Origin: Mesostigma viride
Lineage: Eukaryota > Streptophyta > Mesostigmatophyceae > Mesostigmatales > Mesostigmataceae
Direction: 5' to 3'
DNA: 26,033 nucleotides
Assembly (NCBI GenBank): GCA_009746045.1
Contig: RPFO01001911.1
Span: 1 to 26,033, forward strand
The notes beneath the pieces were generated by a model that had not been told where the DNA came from, ran no database searches, and saw nothing but the letters and a program-made list of their open reading frames with translations. Positions within the stretch are counted from its first letter, which is position 1. Each line of letters opens with the position of its first letter. Below, piece after piece: positions 20,626-26,033 of this stretch. Made by a program: the position numbers and the translations under genes.

Positions 20626-21526
20626 TCAACCTCTTCAGAATCCTCATCCAAACACAACATCATGTCCCCTTTCCACTTGTACATACTACTCTCGGCCAAA
20701 TACAGCAAGCGTGCCTTCTTCCCCCCAAAAACTTGAGATAATCCGGTGTGAAGATTGTTCCGCTGAGGACCTGCATAGCTAACTCCACCAAAACGCTTGC
20801 CATATCCTCCTCCCTACACCTCCTCTCTAATAAGGCCTTCATGTCTGCGTTCTCATCAAATCCCATGATCAGAACTGCACATGCCATTCCTCCCCCCTCC
20901 AGAGGCAGCCCCTCCAAAAGCTTCACCCATTCTGCCTCCCTACGCGCTCTCCTCCCCGGAGGAAAAAAAATGTCCTCATCCGGGTCATAAGGAGTATCGC
21001 AGAACCAGAAAATGCTCCTTAACCCCCATAGTTCATAATTATCGTACAAGTCATCCATTTCCTTTCCCAATTGGCGTAAGCGAGCTGTCCACCCCCTCCA
21101 ATACCTCTCCAACACACGTCTCCTCTCAGCACGCTCGGACCTGAACAACCCTCCCATCGTCCTTGCTCGTGCATGTCCCTCTGGTGCTGGCTGGCGTCCT
21201 AACACCTCCTCAACTTCTTCACAATATACCTTAAAATACATTCCCCTTGTGACGAGTGTGTAGGGGGTGATATCAGCGCTTGCACACTTTACTTGCCCGC
21301 CATACAATTCTCGGAAAAGAGACTCAGTTATCAATGTACGAGGACCATCCCCGAATGCGTCCACGAACCCAGAAATTAACTTAAAGCTGAATTGGGGTTC
21401 ATACCTCCCCGACACCGCTTCCCTAGCCCCTCTACAAACTGCTTCAAAGCGGGCTACGTCGGGCGCCTCCATAAAAGCTGCGACTTCGGTCCAAATTTCC
21501 CACGGCAGTGAGATATCCCCTTCCAT
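20626..21526 (-). CDS. F-box protein, one-base frameshift near the C-terminus
   Basis: It starts at the ATG at 21526 (MEGDISLPWEIWTEV); further in-frame ATGs lie upstream. Residues about 4-40 match an F-box: LPWEIWTEVAAFMEAPDVAR then FEAVCRGAREAV, with the usual LP start, hydrophobic ladder and CR motif. F-boxes bind SKP1 in SCF ubiquitin ligases. The remaining 260 residues have no repeats I can assign as a substrate domain; they include DNYELWGLRSIFWFCDTPYD and a basic/hydrophobic helix ERRRVLERYWRGWTARLRQL. The frame breaks at six G (plus-strand C about 20722-20727). One added G changes an abrupt Cys-rich end into GGKKARLLYLAESSMYKWKG and an acidic end LDEDSEEVE at 20626. The alternative uncorrected end is at 20660. 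Confidence 0.75.
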
Positions 21527-21972
21527 TATCGGCCCCGACGTCAAACTTGTCCCCTCTGCACATAACATACATCGACGTCCATCCTTAAAAAAAATGAGGT
21601 TTTGTCGGAAAGAAAATATGCAAACGTTAGGCGAGGTTTCCAATCCCTAACGGCCGTTGGGTCACTAATTGTTGTTTAACCCACTACAGTCGCATGAGAG
21701 AAAACGAAAGTCAATTTTATTCCAATTTCAAAGTGAAAGGAGAATCCACTATTACACCATTTTACAACACAAATCAGGTCAATTTTATTCCAATTTCAAA
21801 GTAAAAAGAGAATTCACCATTACACCATTTTACAACACAAATCAGGACTACATACACAAATTTCAAACCCAAAATGCGTCCAGTTATCCAACCTCAAAAG
21901 CAAATTATTACTCTACATTTCCAGTTTTTCTATGAGGAAGAACCGTAGTAGAAGGTGAAGGAGAAGTCGACC
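21527..21972. other. Spacer with a 68-bp tandem duplication
   Basis: Upstream of the F-box gene there is one degenerate palindrome (CTAACGGCCGTTGG near 21648). Positions 21710-21845 contain two copies, 68 bp apart, of a unit starting GTCAATTTTATTCCAATTTC and ending AACACAAATCAG. The rest is AT-rich non-coding sequence downstream of the 21973 gene. Confidence 0.8.
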
Positions 21973-22703
21973 TCAGAGAAGTCGACCTGAGTTCCATCCA
22001 GTATGGTCGTCCTGTTTACCCCCCTTATCACCCCTGCCAGCCCCTCTTGCTTGCCTCAGACGTTCGCATCTATCCTTATGCCTACTCCAGTCAGCACGCT
22101 GGCACTCCTCACTGCAATATCTGGCATCCCTACATCCTCTACACCACTTCTGAGGGCCTGTTTGGCACCCACACCCCTCCTTGGAGCAATTTCGCATACC
22201 ACGCATGGGTCCCCATCCCTCACGATCGGGTCAGAGAGCAAGAAAAGGTTCATGTTGAGGGGTACTTCTGCCCCTACACACGCGTCAGCCCTCACGCGCA
22301 GGGAAGACGTAACATTCGGGTAAAATGCGCGCCCGTAGGTGCACCCAACCTGAGCCCCTTCCTCTTCCCCCAACTCTATCTTTGGCCCCTTTGTAATGAA
22401 CGACACCAAAAGGCGGAACTCCCTCGTTGGGTCTATTGGCGCTCTTAGATCCATCTGTGGTACGAAAAAACCCTGTTGAATACAGAAGTTCATATCAGCT
22501 AGCTGGGCGTACATAACCCTCTCCATTTGGCTGAACGAATCAAACGCCAATAAAACGGCCAAGTGGCGGCCTGTCTTCTCCTGCGCGACACGAACTTCCT
22601 CGAATATGACACGCGACAGGAAGCGAACTTGTTTGTAAACGTTTTGAAGGACGCTTCCGTAGACTTCATTCACGATCTCGGACTCATTCGCGATCTCGGC
22701 CAT
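21973..22703 (-). CDS. MYND zinc-finger protein 2, frameshifted
   Basis: It starts at the ATG at 22703 (MAEIANESEIVNEVYG), aligned with the start of MYND gene 1; an in-frame ATG lies 8 codons further up. The N-terminal domain (RHLAVLLAFDSFSQMERVMY, EFRLLVSFITKG) is clearly paralogous to that of the gene at 16255-17124. A one-base break lies near 22210. One added G in the GGGG there joins IVRDGGP to the MYND frame MRGMRNCSKEGCGC. The finger is C-x4-C..., WCRGC, RYCSEEC, then HKDRC: complete MYND ligands. It ends GDKGGKQDDHTGWNSGRLL at 21973 and lacks the AMSALG tail of gene 1. Without the correction the first frame continues to 22056. Confidence 0.75.
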
Positions 22704-22883
22704 CTTTTTCAGGGAAAAAACGAACAAAAAGATTTACATCGCGGCCAAAAAAACGCGTTTTCCCATTAGTGTGTTTGCCTAATTTATTGTAATCATTCAT
22801 TTTTAAAACAGTCAGGTCCTTCACAACCTCAGAAAATGATTTCATTAAATTGGCATATACATTTAAAAACATCTTAGGTCGCA

Positions 22884-23138
22884 CTACTTTTTGCGTTTCA
22901 GTTTACGTTTGTTTCCCGGTTGAATAAAGTTGACACCATCCCCTTCATCGTCGGAAATTAAGGCCGGCATTTCGTCCACTTCAGCTTGTACATCATCTTT
23001 TTTCATCACAACCATGGCTGGAATTGAATCCCAAAATTTCTCAATCGCTCTAACAACTTCGGCTGGCAGTTTTTTGGCCCCCCGTTCAACTGCCTCTCTC
23101 TCCTGGTTCGACACCGAAACGTCCTTGTCTTTCTCCAT
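22884..23138 (-). CDS. 84-residue charged protein with basic C-terminal tail
   Basis: It starts at the ATG at 23138 (MEKDKDVSVSNQEREAVERG) and stops at 22884. The middle has a helix (LPAEVVRAIEKFWDSIPAMV), then an acidic linker (ALISDDEGDGVNFIQPG), and it ends NKRKLKRKK, a likely nuclear localisation signal. The frame is unbroken. The upstream stretch carries T-rich sequence and CAG 12 bases before the ATG. An AT-rich ORF of 66 residues downstream (22684-22884) overlaps the MYND gene's 5' end and is not supported. Unrecognised. Confidence 0.6.
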   Translation of the reverse strand: MEKDKDVSVSNQEREAVERGAKKLPAEVVRAIEKFWDSIPAMVVMKKDDVQAEVDEMPALISDDEGDGVNFIQPGNKRKLKRKK

Positions 23139-23717
23139 TGAAAAAAACTGCACGTGAAGCACAACTGGCACAACCAATGTAAGTAAACCTAGTACCTTCA
23201 GGGGCGGATTAATTCATCAGCCGGAGTACAATTTTATTTTACAACGCCAACGGCCGTTGGCATTACAGCAATGAAGTTAAGATAAAAACGTCGTAATGCA
23301 ACGGCTGATAAAACTGGCGTATAATCAATAACGCAAAAAAAATTGGCAAGAACTTTTTTTTGGAGGTCCAACGGCCGTTGGCATCACGTAAATCACAACA
23401 GCAATGATGGAAACTGATTTTGCAAGTCCAACGGCCGTTGGCATCAAGAAAATCAGAAGAGGGAGCGACTGCCCAAAAAACGCATAATAATAAAACAAGT
23501 ACCTTGCAGGTGGTTGACAGACGCGAATCTTGTGTGGCGACGTGGAATCTGCAAGGAATGCGCAAAAACGTTGCAATCAGAATTACAAGGATTACATATT
23601 TTCCACATTTAGTTTTTCAGGTCCAACGGCCGTTGGCATGAATAATAAGAATACCACTACATGCGTGTGAGAAAATTGTGCCGGGTGACAGAATTAAATC
23701 CAAGTTGCCCAGCAGGT
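23139..23717. repeat. Spacer with four dispersed palindromes
   Basis: Perfect CCAACGGCCGTTGG copies start at 23247, 23368, 23428 and 23623, all followed by CAT. Three of them have GTCCAACGG as left context. This GTCC...GGCAT subtype recurs at 20337. A 46-nt stretch on the minus strand (23548-23503) between CTTGCAG and GTACTT has splice-like borders and might be a leader exon for the 23138 gene; support is weak. Confidence 0.85.
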
Positions 23718-24582
23718 GGGAGGGAGGGAGGAGGAGAGGGAAGGGAGGGAGGAGGGAGGAGGGAGGAGGGAGGAGGGAGGGAGGGAGGAGGGAGGGAGGA
23801 GGGAGGGAGGGAGGAGGGAAGGAGGGAAGGAGGGAAGGAGGGAAGGAGGGAAGGAGGGAAGGAGGGAAGGAGGGAAGGAGGGAAGGAGGAAGGAGGGAAG
23901 GAGGGAAGGAGGGAAAGGAAGGAGGGAAGGAGGGAAGGAGGGAAGGAAGGAAGGAGGGAAGGAGGGAAGGAGGGAAGGAGGGAAGGAGGAAGGAGGGAGG
24001 AGGGAAGGAGGGAAGGAGGGAAGGAGGGAAGGAGGGAAGGAGGGAAGGAGGGAAGGAGGAAGGAGGAAGGAGGGAAGGAGGGAAGGAGGGAAGGAGGGAA
24101 GGAGGGAAGGAGGGAAGGAGGGAAGGAGGAAGGAGGGAAGGAGGGAAGGAGGAAGGAGGGAAGGAGGGAAGGAGGGAAGGAGGGAAGGAGGGAAGGAGGG
24201 AAGGAGGGAAGGAGGGAAGGAGGGAAGGAGGAAGGAGGGAAGGAGGAAGGAGGGAAGGAGGGAAGGAGGGAAGGAGGGAAGGAGGGAAGGAGGGAAGGAG
24301 GGAAGGAGGGAAGGAGGGAAGGAGGGAAGGAGGGAAGGAGGAAGGGGGAAGGAGGGAAGGAGGAAGGAGGGAAGGAGGGAAGGAGGGAAGGAGGGAAGGA
24401 GGAAGGAGGGAAGGAGGGAAGGAAGGAGGGAAGGAGGGAAGGAGGGAAGGAAGGGAAGGAGGGAAGGAGGGAAGGAGGGAAGGAGGGAAGGAGGGAAATT
24501 AATTAACGGAGGGAAGGAGGGAAGGAGGGAAGGAGGGAAGGAGGGAAGGAGGGAAGGAGGGAAGGAGGGAAGGAGGGAAGGA
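23718..24582. repeat. 0.87-kb pure-purine tract, GGGAAGGA repeat
   Basis: The plus strand is all G and A for about 780 bases (unit GGGAAGGA, with GGAGGGA at the left), interrupted once by AATTAATTAAC near 24497-24507, then it continues to about 24582. The asymmetry suits triplex (H-DNA) or G-rich structures. Long ORFs of G, R, K and E arise because no stop is possible; they are rejected as genes. Confidence 0.97.
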
Positions 24583-25130
24583 TAAATACCTAGTTAGGGT
24601 GGGGTGCTGGCAAGCATAAATACCTAGGGGGGGTGCTGGCATGCATAAATACGTCGGGGGGGGGCTGGCATGCATAAATACCTAGGGGGGGGGCTGGCAT
24701 GCATAAATACCAAGGGGGGGTGCTGGCATGCATAAATACCTAGGGGGGGGTGCTGGCATGCATAAATACCTAGGGGGGGGGCTGGCATGCATAAATACCA
24801 AGGGGGGGTGCTGGCATGCATAAATACCGAGGGGGGGGTGCTGGCATGCATAAATACCTAGGGGGGGTGCTGGCATGCATAAATACCGAGGGGGGGTGCT
24901 GGCATGCATAAATACCTAGGGGGGTGCTGGCATGCATAAATACCTAGGGGGGTGCTGGCATGCATAAATACCTAGGGGGGGTGCTGGCATGCATAAATAC
25001 CGAGGGGGGGGTGCTGGCATGCATAAATACCTAGGGGGGTGCTGGCATGCATAAATACCTAGGGGGGGTGCTGGCATGCATAAATACCGAGGGGGGGTGC
25101 TGGCATGCATAAATACCTAGGGTGGGTGCT
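24583..25130. repeat. Approximately 27-30 bp tandem array, GGTGCTGGCATGCATAAAT type
   Basis: About 18 units of GGTGCTGGCATGCATAAATA followed by CCTAG, CCGAG or CCAAG and a variable G run (four to nine). The core GCATGC is palindromic. G-run length explains the unit-size variation. It directly follows the purine tract. Confidence 0.95.
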
Positions 25131-26033
25131 GGCATGCATGGATGGGTGTAGTGGGGTGCTGTCATGCATGGATGGGTGTAGTGGGTGCTGGCATGCATGG
25201 ATGGGTGTCATGGGGTGCTGGCATGCATGGATGGGTGTCATGGGGTGCTGGCATGCATGGATGGGTGTCATGGGGTGCTGGCATGCATGGATGGGTGTAA
25301 TGGGGCGCTGGCATGCGTGGATGGGTGTCATGGGGTGCTGGCATGCATGGATGGGTGTAGTGGGGTGCTGGCATGCGTGTATGGGTGTCATGGGTGCTGG
25401 CATGCATGGATGGGTGTCATGGGGTGCTGGCATGCATGGATGGGTGTATGGTGCTGGCTATGCATGGATGGGTGTCATGGGGTGCTGGCATGCATGGATG
25501 GGTGTCATGGGTGCTGGCATGCGTGGATGGGTGTATGGGGTGCTGGCATGCATGGATGGGTGTCATGGGGTGCTGCATGCATGGATGGGTTGTCATGGGC
25601 GCTGGCATGTATGGATGGTGTCATGGGTGCTGGCATGCATGGATGGGTGTAATGGGGTGCTGGCATGCATGGATGGGTGTCATGGGGTGCTGGCATGCAT
25701 GGATGGGTGTAGTGGGCGCTGGCATGCATGGATGGGTGTCATGGGGTGCTGGCATGCATGATGGGTGTCATGGGGTGCTGGCATGCATGGATGGGTGTAA
25801 TGGGGCGCTGGCATGCATGGATGGGTGTCATGGGTGCTGGCATGCGTGTATGGGTGTCATGGGTGCTGGCATGCATGGATGGGTGTCATGGGGTGCTGGC
25901 ATGCATGGATGGGTGTAGTGGGTGCTGGCATGCATGGATGGGTGTCATGGGGTGCTGGCATGCATGGATGGGTGTCATGGGGTGCTGGCAATGCGTGCGA
26001 TGGTGTAGTGGGTGCTGGCATTGCATGATGGGT
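25131..26033. repeat. Approximately 30-bp tandem array, GGTGCTGGCATGCATGGATG type
   Basis: About 30 units with GGTGCTGGCATGCATGG followed by ATGGGTGTCATG, or GTAGTG and GTAATG variants, to the window edge. The first half of the unit is the same as in the preceding array; the second half is new. Small ORFs in it come from the repeat. The array is cut by the end of the window, so its full length is unknown. Confidence 0.95.

Noticed and set aside
22684-22884. 66-residue ORF overlapping the MYND 2 start
   Set aside because: AT-rich, overlaps a supported gene and has no recognisable features; more likely a spacer.
23420-23641. Plus-strand ORF containing CVATWNLQGM, like the start of a LINE endonuclease
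   Set aside because: Only this short motif matches; both ends are palindrome sequence and no endonuclease or reverse transcriptase follows.
23661-24585. 280-residue ORFs rich in G, R, K and E in the purine tract
   Set aside because: A purine-only GGGAAGGA repeat cannot form the stops TAA, TAG or TGA, so openness is not evidence of coding.
24624-26028. Cys/His/Met-rich ORFs (MHASTPP or CWHAWMGV repeats) at the right end
   Set aside because: Artefacts of the approximately 30-bp arrays; frames break with each variable G run.

Overview
This window looks like nuclear DNA of a eukaryotic microbe, probably an alga. Five things point that way: splice-site-bounded exons with matching phases, an F-box protein, two MYND zinc-finger proteins, very large satellite arrays, and a decayed fragment of plastid rpoB that is AT-rich against its GC-rich surroundings. 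The lineage cannot be fixed from the sequence. Every protein gene I can support (about ten) lies on the minus strand, so read the layout from right to left.

Right end (23.7-26.0 kb): an 0.87 kb pure-purine tract, then two related approximately 30-bp tandem arrays. 20.6-23.6 kb: a small basic protein, a MYND protein and an F-box protein, with scattered palindromes. 17.2-19.7 kb: a 208-bp satellite of 13 units with a four-unit higher-order repeat. 11.6-17.1 kb: a cluster of small genes (a second MYND protein, a 205-residue protein with a truncated partner, and several proteins with paired C-x(2-4)-C...C-x2-H motifs), separated by palindromes and by a triplicated upstream module. 10.9-11.4 kb: the plastid rpoB fragment on the plus strand. 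10.3-10.8 kb: a 79-bp tandem repeat.

Left part (0.4-10.3 kb): one multi-exon minus-strand gene whose exons I can chain by splice sites and phase: 10269-10171, 9624-9326, 5717-4596, 3704-1294, 1174-409. Its product is unrecognised. Two of its introns are made almost entirely of repeats. One holds a 46-bp array. The other holds a second 46-bp array plus about 2.85 kb of a GGACAA hexanucleotide. A further intron holds a likely 404-bp piggyBac-type MITE.

The unifying signal is a perfect 14-bp palindrome, CCAACGGCCGTTGG, present about 65 times (some copies slightly degenerate). It sits at the core of otherwise unrelated repeats (46-bp arrays, 208-bp satellite, triplicated module), in introns and between genes, and partial copies occur inside exons. 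A second recurring signal is that most genes are broken by a single-base frameshift at a run of G on the coding strand, almost always repaired by one added G. I think this is more likely an assembly or base-calling effect than true decay. A third is that five predicted start codons are immediately preceded by CAG, as if a 3' splice site abutted the initiator ATG.
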